Shown piece after piece: positions 29,673 through 43,099 of a stretch of DNA of 64,000 nucleotides. The stretch lies in assembly GCA_009599575.1 (NCBI GenBank), contig VWND01000004.1, positions 860,001-924,000 on the forward strand, read 5' to 3'. The number at the start of each line of letters is the position of its first letter. The stretch's first letter is position 1. The translations under genes and the position numbers were made by a program. The notes under the pieces were generated by a model, which ran no database searches, was not told the origin of the DNA, and saw only the letters and a program-made list of their open reading frames with translations. Source of the stretch: Blumeriella jaapii. Lineage: Eukaryota; Ascomycota; Leotiomycetes; Helotiales; Drepanopezizaceae.

Positions 29673-32600
29673 TGTAAGGATTGAAAGGCAGGAAAACACT
29701 AGTTCAGACAATAGAACTCAGATAAGATTGGGTTGATAGTCAGACTGATTTTTATTTTTTATATTTTTAGTAGAAGGCGCGTATAAATACAAAAGAAAAG
29801 ATGGAGCCCTCGAAAAGAATAATTCCCAGGAAACCAAGCGAATCCCATTTAGTATGCTTTTTCAGCTTTTATTCCGATTTTTTTTTAATTTTTTTTAATA
29901 TAACCTTAATAACTGGTTTTTTAATAATTACTTTTATAAAATATTTTATTTAAATATTATTTTCAGTTTTTATAATATTATCCGGCTTTTACGGCTTATC
30001 CGCAGAAAGTATTATTCGAAAGTTGGTAAAAAGCAAAAGGTTTTGGCGAATTATTTGATTTATATACGTAATATTGGTTTTTAATAATTTTTTTTTTTAG
30101 GCTTTTGGTTTTTAAAAGCGATTAATTTTTTTATACGTATGCTTTCGTATATGGCGTGCGTTACGCTTTCGAAATAACGTGCGGTTTTTTCCGTTTTCGA
30201 TCGTAAATTTATAGCTGTTTCTTTCGCTTTCGGTCGTGAATTATGGCTGTTTTGCTGTTTTGTTTTTTTTGTTTTCGATAGCGCTCGCATTTTCGTTTGA
30301 AAAAGCCTTTGTTTTTAAAATGGCCGCAATTTTTTTATTTAAATTTTTTTTTTATTAGTTTTTTTTATTTTAATTAACTGTTTTTCGCCGCGTCCGCCGC
30401 GAACTTTTAAAATGCTTTTGATTTTTATTTGCTTTCGGTATGCACGCCTGATTTTACGCGAAAATATTATAGCGGCTTTTTTGCTTTTTTGCGTTTTCGA
30501 ACTTTTTAGCGTAAAATGCAACCGCTGCAAAGCTTCGTATATTTAATACTTTTCTGTAAATTTTTTAAATTTTTATTCGAATTCGTTTTTAATTAGCTAT
30601 AGATTTTTATCGTACGCGCCGTTAAAACGTAAATTTTTTTTTCGAGCCTTAACGATTTTATAAATCGTTTCGATGCTGTTACCGCCGCTGCCGCTTTTTT
30701 TTTTTTTGCTACCGAAGCTAAAGCTTTTGTTAAAACTTTTATCGATTTTATTATTTACGACGCTTATATAAATCGTTTAAAAAAAATAACGCTTCGGCTT
30801 TTATAATAATCGGAAATCGTGCGAATCGCGCCGCGGCTCGAATTGCCGTTGCTATTGCTGCGTCCGCTTTTGCCGGTTTAGCGACTGCTGTTATTTTAAA
30901 AGCTTTGGCTGCGCCGGCTTTTTTATTTAACGACGCTAATATAAAACGTATTTTTCGACGTTTCGAAAACGTCGCTCGGATTTATTTTAACTAATTAAAT
31001 TAAATTCTGAATTTTTACGAAAATATTATAATTGTAATTCAGAATTCGATTACGGCTATCGTAAAAGCTTTGATTAAAATAAATCGAATATTTTGCGAAT
31101 TCGTTTAATATTAATTTTTTTTAGCTTGCCGCTGCTTTTGAATTTGAAAAAAATAGCGATAAAAAAAAAAAAATAACGATAATAATACGAATAATAAATA
31201 GTTTTAGCGGCGATTCTGAAGTTTTTTAAATGTTTTTTTTTTGTTTTTAAACGCGTATTTATTATTATTCCGTTGCTATTATTTGTCGTATTTTTCAAAT
31301 ATTTTTTTATAATTTTTTTTACGTTCGTAAAATAGTTTTTTGGCTTTTACGAGTTTTCGCTTAGTAAATAACTTTTTTATCGTATTAAATAATATCGGCT
31401 TTTTTTTGTATTTTTATAAGCTTGTATTAATTTAATTTTGTATTTTTCGGATTTTTAAAATTTTATTATATTATTTTTCGGCTCGGTATCGTTCCGATCC
31501 TGCCAAAGTTTTAATAAAAAAACGTAAAAAGTATCGTAAATACGATATTAAAAAAAAAGTTCGAATTAATAAGCTTGGCCGTGTTCGTATATAATTCGCT
31601 TGATTTTAAAAAGCTTTAAATATTTATTTAAAAGCTTTCGAAAAAGTCGCAGCTATCGAAGGTTTTTAATCGATAATAATACTTTATCGTTTATTTAAAA
31701 TTTAGTTTTTTTATATTTAGCGTCGTAAAACCTTTTGTAATTCGCGTTGCCTTTTTTGAACTTTTTAATTAAATAAATTTTTTTTTTTGCAATATTTTAA
31801 TTCGTTTTTCCGCTAACGATATTCTTTTTTTTACGACGTCGCTTTCGACGTTACTGCCAAATTTTAAATAAAAGCCGTATAATATGCGAAAAAAAATAAA
31901 ATCCGTAAAAGCGTATATCGAATTATTATACGTAAACTCGGCTAAAACAAGCTTCGTAGCCTAATCGTTTTATCGATAATCGTAATACGTACGAAAATAA
32001 AATTCTAAAATTTAATTTTAACGTTTCGTTTAATTATCGGTTTAAAAATAAAAAGCGATATTTAATCGACGTCGTATTTGTAAATAAAATATTATTAAAA
32101 ACCAAAATTTATTAATAAAAACTAACTTTTTATTTATAATAGTTTTTTTAAAAACAGCCAAAATCTTTATAAATATATTATATAAATATTTTAATCAAAT
32201 TTAAAACTGAAATCGTTTTTTATATCGGTATATATTTCGACAGCTTCGTATATCGGTTTATTATAACGAATATCGAATCGTAAATACGATTTCGCTTTTT
32301 ATTAAAAAATAAACTCGTAATAAAATTTATAATTAATTTTTTTTAAAATTTCGTAAAAATCGAAAAAAAAGCTAATTCGCTATAAGATCGGTGTTTTTTA
32401 AATTTGCTTTTTTAGTATTTTTTATACGTATTAACGTAACGCTTTACGTCGCTTCGTAAACCAGGCCAGAAATACTTTTTTTTAATCAGTTTTAGCGTTC
32501 GCCGAAAACTTTAACAGCCGGCGGTCGAATCGTCGTAATTAATTTTTAATATTTCGCTTTTAATAACGCTTTTATTCGAAATATACGTACGTTTTTTATA

Positions 32601-33250
32601 ACGTAGTAATTTATTTTAACTTATACGCTAATATTTTTCGGATCCGGTTCGATTGTTTTACAAAGCCGATTCGTACGTTTTTTGTAATATAAAAAAATCA
32701 GATTTTTACAATTTAAAAATAATTTTATAAATCGGTTTTGCTAGCTCGTTATTAGCCGTTTCGGATTATAGCAATACAACGGCTACGTTCCGTAATATAT
32801 ATTATTTATAATTAATAATATTAGCAAAAAATTATTCGGCGAAAAAGCTTTTTATTTGGCTTTTTTCCGCTTGCTTTTTATTTTTTAATTTCGTTAACAA
32901 AAGCTTCGAATATTTATCGGCGCGAAATAATTTATACTTCGATTTTAAGCGTATTTCTATTACGAAAAACATTTTAAAATTTCTTAAATAAATTAATTTC
33001 AGCTTACGATATAACGTAAGCAGCTGCTCGTTATTTTTTTTTTTAAATTTTTTTTTAAATTTGGCCGGCGGAAAAAACTATCCGCCGAATTAAAAACTTT
33101 TGTTTTATATTCGATTACAAAATCGTATTCAGCTAATTCGTCGGTTTATTTCGTTTAGCGTCCGTTTAAACGTTTTTTCGTAAAAAAGTATTTTAAATTA
33201 TAATAATTTATACGTATAATAATAACGTCGAAAGCGCTACGTAAATATTA
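29673..33250 (-). mobile_element. Family E Ty3/gypsy fragment, RIP-degraded
   Basis: Begins TGTAAGGATTGAAAGG; a possible LTR runs to about 29,847 (TG...CA), with low certainty. On the minus strand, relics of RNase H (LAEYDFVIEY, then a degraded ADxxSRRP) lie near 33,050-33,180, and of the integrase zinc-finger region (KKYFWPGLRSDVKRYV) near 32,420-32,475. That order gives pol on minus. Gag, protease and most RT are missing, truncated at the junction near 33,250. The 30,000-32,300 part holds only stop-laden frames. Confidence 0.6.
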
Positions 33251-33419
33251 GCTTATTTATATATATAAAACTCTTTTTTCTTAGCAACCTCTGCTTTTTG
33301 CAATTGTTAATTCTAAGTAAATATTTTTGTTACAAAACCAAAAGCTCGTTTTTTATATTATATAAACACGGCGATCAATTGATTAATTTTCCAGCCCTTC
33401 GATTAATTAAATCGTTATA
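33251..33419 (+). repeat. Family A LTR, 3' part only
   Basis: Matches the last about 170 bp of the sense A LTR (tatatataaa...aatcgttata) and runs into A 5' internal sequence. Its first about 100 bp are lost at the E junction. Confidence 0.75.
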
Positions 33420-34542
33420 TTATTAACAATTCTTTTTCTTCGCTAGCGACGGCGTAAACTATTTTTCTTTTCGAATTTTTCACAAGTTATATTAAAATAA
33501 TCGACCGGTCGTAAAAAAGCTTATTTCCGCATTTTGCGAAAAATAACTTTTGTTTAACGATTCCTTTTCTAGCAAAGCTTTTCAGCTTTTGCTACTACAT
33601 TTTAACCTTTTTTTTAATCAGCGAAAAAGCAGCTTTCCCCAAAAGCTTTTTCTTTCAAAAAACAGTTTTTTTCTCGAGAAAAAAAAAACAAAAAAAAAAG
33701 CAAAGCGCCAACCATTTCGCTTGCCATCTTTTTTTTGCAGCTTAGCGCTAAAAGCGTTTAGTTAAAACTTTTGCAAAATCAATTGAAAAAAGCGTAAAAG
33801 CGTAAACGATAATTTTTAGAAATTATACGATTGCGACAGAATTTTTCAATTAAAACGTTTAATAAAATTTATCGAACGTGCTTTTGCTAATCGCGAATCT
33901 GCTGCTTTTTTTCGCAACGTTTTATTTCAACTAACAAACGTCGCAAATCAATTTCTACGCTTTTCGCGAATTTTTTTTGAATTTTTTCCTAACGGCCAAA
34001 ACTTTAGCGCGCTTTTTTAAACGCTATAATTTTTATTTATTTGCTAATTTTCGATTAGTTCGTATAAAACGTGTTTCGAATCTTAAGTTTAAGCTAAATA
34101 ATGGTAAAGATTATAAAGCACGCTATTAAAAAAAAACTAAATTTTCGATAATTTCGAATTTTATTATAATTATTTCGCTGGCGATCGATTTCGCAAAAAT
34201 TATATATTCGATTAAACCGAAAGCGTAGCAAAAGAGTTTTTTACTCCGCGTATTTTAAACCGTTCCGATTTTACGCTTTTCGAGAAATTCATAAAAAAAA
34301 TCGCCGATTTTCTGGCCGATTTTTTAAACGTTTTAAAAAGCGAAAAACGAATTTAAAATGCTTGCAATAAATACGCACGACGACCTTTGGCGTTTTTATC
34401 TGCGATTTTTTATTTTCGCAGCGAACGTTTAAATACGAATTAATAAACAGCTTCGAAACGTTTTTCGCGATAAAAAAATATTAAAGCGTTTACGAAAAGA
34501 ATTGTATTTAAAATAAACGCGTATAACGATTTTTAAGAATTG
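33420..34542 (+). mobile_element. Family A 5' internal fragment
   Basis: Untranslated leader and gag region of A, starting ttattaacaattc...gacggcgtaaac and matching 34,808-35,442 and 60,838 onward. It stops at an A LTR. Coding potential is destroyed. Confidence 0.7.
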
Positions 34543-34807
34543 CTATTTCTCGTATTAGCCACCTTTCGTATCATCCCAGCAACTACGTATAGCTGGAAGC
34601 TTCCTAGTCTTTTGGTAAGTCTTTTTATTAACTATGGAAACTATTTATATATATAAGGCTTTTTTTCCTTAGCAATCTTTGCTTTTTGCAATTGTTAATT
34701 TTAAATAAATATTTTTGTTATAAAATCAAAAGCTCGTTTTTTATATTATATAAATACGGCGATTAGTTAATTAATTTTCCAGCCTTCCGATTAATTAAAT
34801 CGTTATA
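34543..34807 (+). repeat. Family A 5' LTR of the host element
   Basis: Sense-oriented LTR. Its first bases are degraded or truncated (ctatttctcgtattagccac), and it ends aaatcgttata. It starts the plus-strand A element that was later split by C, A' and C'. Confidence 0.78.
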
Positions 34808-35442
34808 TTATTAATAATTCTTTTTCTACGCTAGCGACGGCGTAAACTATTTTTTTCTTCGAATTTTTTACGGGTTATATTAAAATGATCGACCGGTCGT
34901 AAAAAAGTTTATTTCCGTATTTTGCGAAAAATAACTTTTGTTTAACGATTTTTTTTTAGCAAAGCTTTTCAGCTTTTGTTACTATATCTTAACCTTTTTT
35001 TTAATCAGCGAAAAAGCAGTTTTTTCCAAAGGTTTTTTTTTTTAAAAAACAGTTTTTCCTTCGAAAAATAAAAAATAAAAAAAAAAGCAAAGCGCTAATT
35101 ATTTCGCCTGCTATTTTTTTTTTTATAATTTAGCGCTGAAAGCGTTTAGTTAAGACTTTTGCAAAATCAACTGAAAAAAGCGCAAAAGCGTAAACGATAA
35201 TTTTTAGAAAATATACAATTGCGACAGACTTTTTAATTAAAGCGTTTAATAAAATTTATCGAACGTATTTCTGCTAATCGCGAATCTGCTTCTTTTTTTT
35301 TTTTTCGCAACGTTTTATTTTAATTAATAAACGCTGCAAATTAATTTTTACGCTTTTCGCGAATTTTTTTTAAATTTCTTTTTAACGGCCAAAATTTTAG
35401 CGCGTTTTTTAAACGCTATGATTTTTATTTATTTGCTGATTT
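34808..35442 (+). mobile_element. Family A host element, internal segment 1
   Basis: 5' leader and early gag of the host A copy, ending ...tttgctgattt where family C inserted. Resumes at 46,731 (attttcgattag), matching the uninterrupted tttgctaattttcgattag at 34,040 and 61,460. Confidence 0.75.
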
Positions 35443-35709
35443 TGTAAAACGGTGATACCTTGTATTGATAGGAGTTGGTAGTTTTAGCTATGGTCGAGGC
35501 ATGGACCTTTCCGAGATCTTCTGCCATTGACTACCTTCAACAGATATAAGAGCAAAGCACTCTCTTAGATAGTATTATAAGCACGCAGTTTAATTCATAT
35601 ATTTATTTATTCTTTTTTCCTTTTTTTCAGTTTTTTTTAGAAATTCCTTAAATTATTTTACTTACCGATATATGGCCGTATTAATCTGGTTTTCTTATTT
35701 ATTTTTATA
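35443..35709 (+). repeat. Family C 5' LTR
   Basis: TGTAAAACGGTGATACC to about atttttata. The pair at 46,464-46,730 differs mainly by C/T and G/A changes. Immediately after it, TTTGGTAATTTACGCAGG could be the primer-binding site (TGG start). Confidence 0.8.
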
Positions 35710-36479
35710 TTTGGTAATTTACGCAGGGATTTAAACTTCGGTGTTTTGTTTTTATATATTCGCCGATGCATTTTTCAAATTTATAATTAAAGTCGATTTC
35801 GATATTTCGCTATTACGGCTTAAAAAACTTTTTATATAATGTTGTTCGCAGCTGTATTATATAAAAGATTTTTAATAGCTTTTTTTATTTTGCGTATAAT
35901 TATTAAATTACAAAAATGCAATATATTTTAAAAACGTTTGAAATTACGGTCAGGCAATCCTAAACCGTGCGAAATTTAAAATTCGAAAGTCGCTTTTTTG
36001 TTTAAAAATAACAAATCGAATATTGGTTCGTACGCTTCGACCGCTGCGCTCGGCCTTTCTGAATTAAATCTTTTTTGGTTAAACGCTTAGCGAAAACTTA
36101 ACTTTTTGATTTTACGCTTTGTGATTATAACAATTACAATTTGCGGCTTTTTATTAAAAGTAGTAAAAAAATGGCTGTACGTGTATTGGCTTAAGCTACG
36201 GAATATCGAAACCGTGGATTATATAATAATATTATATTAATCCAGTTAATTTACTAAAAAACAAATTTTTAATATATTACTTAAATATCTGAACGCAATT
36301 TTATTTTATTTAATTTTTTCAGAAAATACAAAAATCTTTTTAATAGCTCTTTTATTAAAAACGATTTTTTTTATACTAAAGACTTTTAATCTGCAATTCT
36401 AGAAAACATTTATTCGTTTAATTCAAATCCTACTAATATTTTCGCTAATACTATAAACAACGACGCTTTTCGTTTTTTT

Positions 36480-36671
36480 ATGCGAGGCCGCATGCCTTTT
36501 TCTGGCTCTTTTGATGCACCTTTATTTAATGGCGCCAATATTACCGATTTTATCGAAAAATATAAAAAAATTTATAAGGATTTCGAAGTTTCTAAGATTA
36601 AAATGTTCGATAAACTTTTTCGCTATTATAATTTAATTATTAAAAATATTATTAAATCGATAAATAAATAA
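36480..36671 (+). pseudogene. gag remnant of family C
   Basis: 63 codons open: GSFDAPLFNGANITDFIEKY, then a degraded version of the usual gypsy gag N-terminal segment ending near ...IIKNIIKSINK. Stops follow at once. Zinc-knuckle-like Cys residues appear near 37,560-37,690 in a different open piece. Confidence 0.65.
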
Positions 36672-38599
36672 AAGGTTATTAGGGCTCGAAACTGGCGTAA
36701 GTTAATTAAAGCTTTGAAATCGGAATTCCGAGACTACGATCGCTAGCAAATTCGTAATACTATCGCTTTTCTTAAACAGTTTATTATAATAATTCGCTAA
36801 ATCAAAAAACTCAAAGCTTATTATCGTATTTATACGAAAGTTTTTAACGTTTTCGTTAACAAAAAGGTTTTAAACGAGGTAAAGCAAAAAAGATTGTTTT
36901 TATTTAGCTTTTCAATTAGCATTCGCAACAAAATTATTAAGCATTTTAAAATTAATAAACAAGATTTTGAAACCTTCGATTAATATTTCAAATTTGTGGA
37001 ATTCGTTTTTAAACAAAACTAAAGCGAACGTATTATTAAAGCTATAAACTAAAAGAAATCTCTTTTTCTTATTTATAAAAAAGACGTGGAAGCTTTAATA
37101 CAAAAATATGCTCAATTATTAAAAGTCACCGAAATCGCTAAAAAACAACTAGTTATTATATTATTTAATCGTTTCGCAAAACTTATAAGCTTGGAAAAGC
37201 TTAATAAAAATATCGAAACTTTCGTATTAAAATTTACCGATATTAAAATTCAAAGATTTTAAAGCAAAATCGAAAGTTTTATATAATAATAAAAGAAATT
37301 TTTTTACGTCAATTCGAATAATAAAAACGATTAAAATGGCTTTTACAATAATTATTCCTTTTAAAATGCGCGAAATAATTAGCCTCGCCAAGCCATCGTA
37401 AAAGTAATAGCTACCCAGTGGCAACCTTCTCGTGCTAGCGATCAAAATCAGCGAAACACTAATTATAATAACGATTATTAAAGAAAAAAAAAAAACCAAC
37501 GCGGAAATCAGAATCGCGGCTATTAAAATAATAAAAGTAATTATTAAAACAAATCTCGTAGCTTTAAATGTGAATTTTATAATAATAAAGAAATTTATTG
37601 CGAAGAATTTTATATTCGTTTTAAATGCAAAGCATTTAATTTTTATATAAATAATAATATCTGTTATATTAATAAATACGGAACGATTTGCTTCGGACCG
37701 ACGGAAACAGAAATGAGCCTTTTTAATAAAGCTGAAAATCAAAACTGGTTAAATACTATTCGCTTAAAAGTAAAAAGTACGAAATAGAACGATTGCTTAA
37801 AAAACAGAAAAAATGCAAAAACGATTTTTATTAGTAAAAGAAAAAACATTTCCGAAAGCGTATTAATCAAAGAAAAAACTTTTATTTTAAATATAAATAA
37901 AATTCAAATGTATAAATAAAAAACAAATATATATATTGCTAATACAAGTATCGCATCTGCAAATATTATAATTATATAATTAAGCCAGCGAATTATAAAA
38001 AAACAAAATGCTTTTGTTTTATTCGCCAAATCGATTAATATAAAAAAAAACGTTAAAATCGAAAAAAAAAAAGATTTTAAAATTCGAAAAAAAACCGATA
38101 AAACCATCAGAAAAACATTTACAATAAAAAAAATTAACGACGATATAAAAAATATCGATATCGATACTCCGGTTTAAATTATTCAGAAAGTACCAGCTTT
38201 TAAACGCTTATTATTAATACGAAGCGAAAAATAAATCGACAAATATATTAGCTCCGAAGCCGTCGACGAAGCTATTAAAAAGATTATAAAACAAAAAATT
38301 AAATTGAAATTCAGCGATTTATTTAGCATAAAAAAAAATTCGACAAAGTTATTAATAAATAAATTCTTATATTAAAAAAAAACGAAAAAGTTGAAATTAT
38401 CCGAAAAAAAAAACGATTTTAAATTAAAAAAAAATCAGAAAAAAATTTATAATATCGCAATTAATTTAGCCGATAAAAAGGAATTCTCGGAAAAAATCAG
38501 CTTTTTGATTTTCGCTATAAAAATTTAAAAATCAAAACGACGAAACTGCTTTTATACGGTTATAAAAGCGCTAAAAATAAAAATAATATTTAAAAAAAA

Positions 38600-41500
38600 T
38601 ACGACCGCTTTCGTTTTATTCGATAATAGAGCCGAAATTAATTACATAAATCAGGAAATAGCCGAAATTAATAATGTTTCGATTATCATCGATAAACGAA
38701 TGATTTATATTATCGTTAATAAAAACATAATTGAATTTAATAAAATTATACGAAATATAAAAATCGACGTTGAAAATATTATTATTTATAAAAACTTTTT
38801 AATAATAAAAAAATGCTTTTATTTTATTATTTTTGAAATACTTTGGATTTTGGAAAGTTTCGTCAGTTTTAAATACACCGAGAACGGCCAAATAAAAGCT
38901 TTTTTTTAAAACTGAAACCGATTTTTTTAAAATCAAATCATCGTCGCCGGCGATAAAGTTTTTTTAATCGACGTTTTATCGGAAAACGAATAGCCGGCTT
39001 TAATTTTAAAATAAACGCTGAGCTGCAACAAAACTTGGAAAATACTTAGCTAAAAGCATTCGCGTTATTAATCGAAATAGCACCGCGAATAAAATTGGCT
39101 AATATTAATATTTTCGGCTATTAACTCGGAAATAAAAATTCCGAAGATTTCGTTTTTATATTAAACAAACTCGATTTATACATTTTATTTTTTTATATTA
39201 ATATCAGCATTTTTTATAAGCGTAAAGCTGATAAAATACGATTTATAAATTTTGGCGAATCCGGTAGAAATATTTCCGAAAAAATAAACGATTGGTTCGA
39301 AAAATAAAACAATAAAACTATTTCAATTAATTACTAGCGAATTCGAAGAATTTATCACCGGCCGATTTTTCAATTTATTATTTAGCAGCCGATTTACAAA
39401 AAAACGATTTAATAATTTAGCAATCGGAACCTAACTTTTGCCAAAAAAAAAAAAAGTTTTGTACGAAGTTTTACGCAACCGGAAAAAAGCTATAGCTTTC
39501 GATTTTACCGAAATAAATCAATTCAGTTTTGACGTTACGTTTTATATCGATATTAAAATCGTATTTTACGAAGCTTAATAAAAAAAAATCTTTTTAATTT
39601 CTAAAGCTTTTTAAAATAAAATAGTCGAAATACTAAAAAAGCGAATTAAGCAAAAGATTTTCGAATTCTGCTACGACCTATATAAAAATAAATAGTTTAT
39701 CGTTGCGAAGAAAAAAAAAAGCATTTACAAATTTACTATCGCAGTCGTCGAAATAAACAAAATAACGATACGAAACGCTAACGTATTATTTAACGTCGAC
39801 CAATTTTCAAACGAATTCGCAGAATTAACGATCGCTTTTTTTCTCGATTTGTTTTCCGGCTACGATTATTTAATATTTAACTTACGATTTCGAAATATAA
39901 CGGCAATTTAAATTCCAATCGGTTTATTGCGTATAATCAGAGTATTTATAGGAGCCATTAATTCAGTCGCTTAATTCGTAAAAGTCGTATACAAAATCCT
40001 TATAATTTGCATTTTTAATATTGCTTTTTTTTACGTTGACGACGTCGGAATAAAAAGCTTTAAATTATATTATAATAATAAAAAGATTTTTTCTGGAATT
40101 CGATATTATATAATAAAATATATTTAAAATATCGATAAAATTATAATTTGTTTCGAAAAAGTTAAAATTATTATTAGCTTTCGATTAAAATTTTGCATGC
40201 TCGAAATAAATATCGTCGGTATATAACTGACAGCGCTGGCCGCCATTTTTAACGAAAAAAAATTGAAAAAATTTGCGAATAAAAAAAATGTAAAAATATT
40301 ACCGAAGCTAGAATTTTTATTAGCGTTATGATTTACTACCGTAATTAAATCAAGAATTTCTTTTAAAAAGCTACATTTATTTACGCTACGATAAAAAAAA
40401 AAGTCGATTTCGTTTGGGAAAAAAAACAAAGCAAAATTATAAAAGTTTTTAAAAACGACTTTTTATCGGCTTTATTATTTATGCGAATCGATTACAGCCC
40501 AGACGTAAAAAAAATTATTTTAATTATCGACGCTAGTATTTTCGATTAAGAAGCTGTATTATAATAAATCGACGAAAACAAAAAACGGCATTTTTTACGA
40601 TTCGAAAGCGATTTATAATTTTTCGCGAAAATACGCTACGATGCTATTAAACGAAAATATCGAAGCGTTTTTAAATAATAAAAAAAATAAAAAACGAATT
40701 GTACGGCGTATATTTTATTTTGAAAACAAACGCAAAAGTTTTTGTCGATTAATTAAATAAAAAAGCTAATAATCTGCCAAAAGTATTCGTTATTAATTAA
40801 ATAGCTTAAATGCGATTTATAAACTTCGAAATCAAATATATTAAAAAGATAATTAATATAGCGGCAGACGGCTTTTTCAAACGAAAACGCTTTTATCCGT
40901 TTAATTTCGCTAAATAAAACGAATAAAATATTAACGAATAAATTGCTAACGAAATCGGCTGTTTTGCTATCTGCGCTTTGGGTTTTACAAAGCCAAAACC
41001 ATTCGCGTTATTATTTCGGCTAGCACCGCGAATAAAAAATATTAATTTTCGGACCGAAAAAGTATTCGCGTTATTATTTCGGTTGGCACCGCGAATAGAT
41101 TTGACCGAAAACGATCGGAATAAGCCGATTAGCGACGAAAATAAATTTTTAATCGATAATTACGAAATTAAAAACTTTTATTTAATCGTATATTATTTAA
41201 TTATTTTGTTTAAATTATTTAGCGTATTAAATTATTAATTTAAATTATTTAAAAATCAGATTTTCGATTATATTTTAGCTGATAGAAAGCTGTATAAAAT
41301 AAAAAATAATATATATTAAAAACGCTTAATAATAAATAATAAAGCCGATAAGTTTTAAGTTATAAAAAAAGCTTACGAAAAAGTTTTTTATAAAAAAGCT
41401 AAAATTATTTATTACCGAATTAAAAACGATTTCTGATAAAAAAAATGCTTCGAAGATTGTAAAGCTTTTGTTAAAAACTGCGTTTTTTGCTAAAAACGAA

Positions 41501-42470
41501 AGCCTGGCCGAAAAAAAAATTTATTATATCCGATATGATTTTTTAAAATATAAAAAAAAATCAATTTCGATATTATACGCGTATTAATTACCGATCGCGG
41601 TTATATATGCTTCGTATTCGCTATCGACGATTTGTTTGGATAGCTTAAAAAGCGATTTTTCCGAAACGCTATTTCCGAAGCTATAGCGATTTTTTTTTGA
41701 AAAAACATTATATATCGATACGGTTTGTTTAGCAAATTAAACGTCGATAATAAATCCGAAAACAAAAGCGTTGTCGAGACCTTTATAAAAAAATACGGTA
41801 TTTAACGTATTTAAATTTTAGCCTATAATTCGAAAAATAATAAATTCGTTAAACGAAATTATAAAAATATTTTTGACGGCTTTTTAAAAGCTATTCGAAA
41901 AAGCTATAAGCGTTAATCGCGGAAATTTTCGGAAATGCTTTTTATTATACGTATATATATATACGTTTTTATTGGAATGATTTTATTTTTTATTTAATAC
42001 GGCAAAAACGCTCGACTATCCCTAGAAACAAAATAGCTTGTATAAAAGCTTTATAACATAATTAAAATAAAAACGAAAGTTAATTTATTAATAATAAAAT
42101 TTAAGCAGTTCGATTACCGCGATATAAATATAAAAAAAATAATTTTAAAAAAAAAAAAGTATAAGAAAATAATTAAGAAAGTTTGAAATAAAACCAAGAT
42201 TTTAAAAAAAACGCTAATTAAAAAAGAAGATTTGGTTTTAGTTTACGACGTTCAGCGCGCTATCGATAAATCGGCTGATATTAAGCTTGATTATAAATGG
42301 CTCGGATCCTACGAAATATACGAGGCCGAATTAAATAAAAGCTATTATAAGCTTACGGAATTCGATGGAATAAAACTAAAAAACGTTCGCCGCTAACCGA
42401 TTAAAACGATTTTACAAAAAAAACCAGCGAATTTACTTTTTGGATTTTAAATCAGAAAACGATTTCGATT
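38600..42470 (+). pseudogene. pol remnant of family C (PR-RT-RNase H-INT)
   Basis: Successive relics of aspartic protease, reverse transcriptase, RNase H and integrase are readable on the plus strand in changing frames, separated by RIP-type stops (TAA/TAG from CAA/CAG and TGG). The domain order PR-RT-RH-INT is that of Ty3/gypsy, not Ty1/copia. Nothing here could make an active protein. Confidence 0.75.
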
Positions 42471-43099
42471 CCAGCGATTCCGACGATTCCGACCAAAGCG
42501 ATTATACTTCTGAAAAAAAAAAAACCTTTGAAAAGGTTTGAAAACGACCGGACGATAACTCCGCTGCTAAAAGCATAATTTAAGTCGTAATTCCATTTAT
42601 AACCGAAAAAAAAAAAGATACATACAAAATTATTCACTAATTGTTTTATTGTTTTTATTATTTATTGTTTTTCTTTTTATTATATACTGTTTTATTATTT
42701 TTGGCTTGCTTTGCTTGTATATAATATAATTCTGTTTTATATATACTGTTTATTTTTAAGATCTTTTTTTATATTATTTGGGATATTTACTGTATTTTTT
42801 TTTGTTTGACTGTACTTTTGTTTATTAAAACAAAAGCTTTATATATGTTTGAGCCGTATATCTGATATATTTATACCGTTCGCATATTTTACGAAAACTA
42901 TTTTTTATGCATTTTATTATTTATTATTTTCTGTATTGTTTATTTTTTTCGTTGTTCTGAACGAATGCTTATTTAAATAGTTATAATTTATTAAAAAAAC
43001 AGTATGCGGATTCCCGTGGCTTTTGAATACAAATATTTTATAATTTTCGTATTTTTTTCTAATTATTTTTTAACAAATATAATACACTTTTTTAATCGA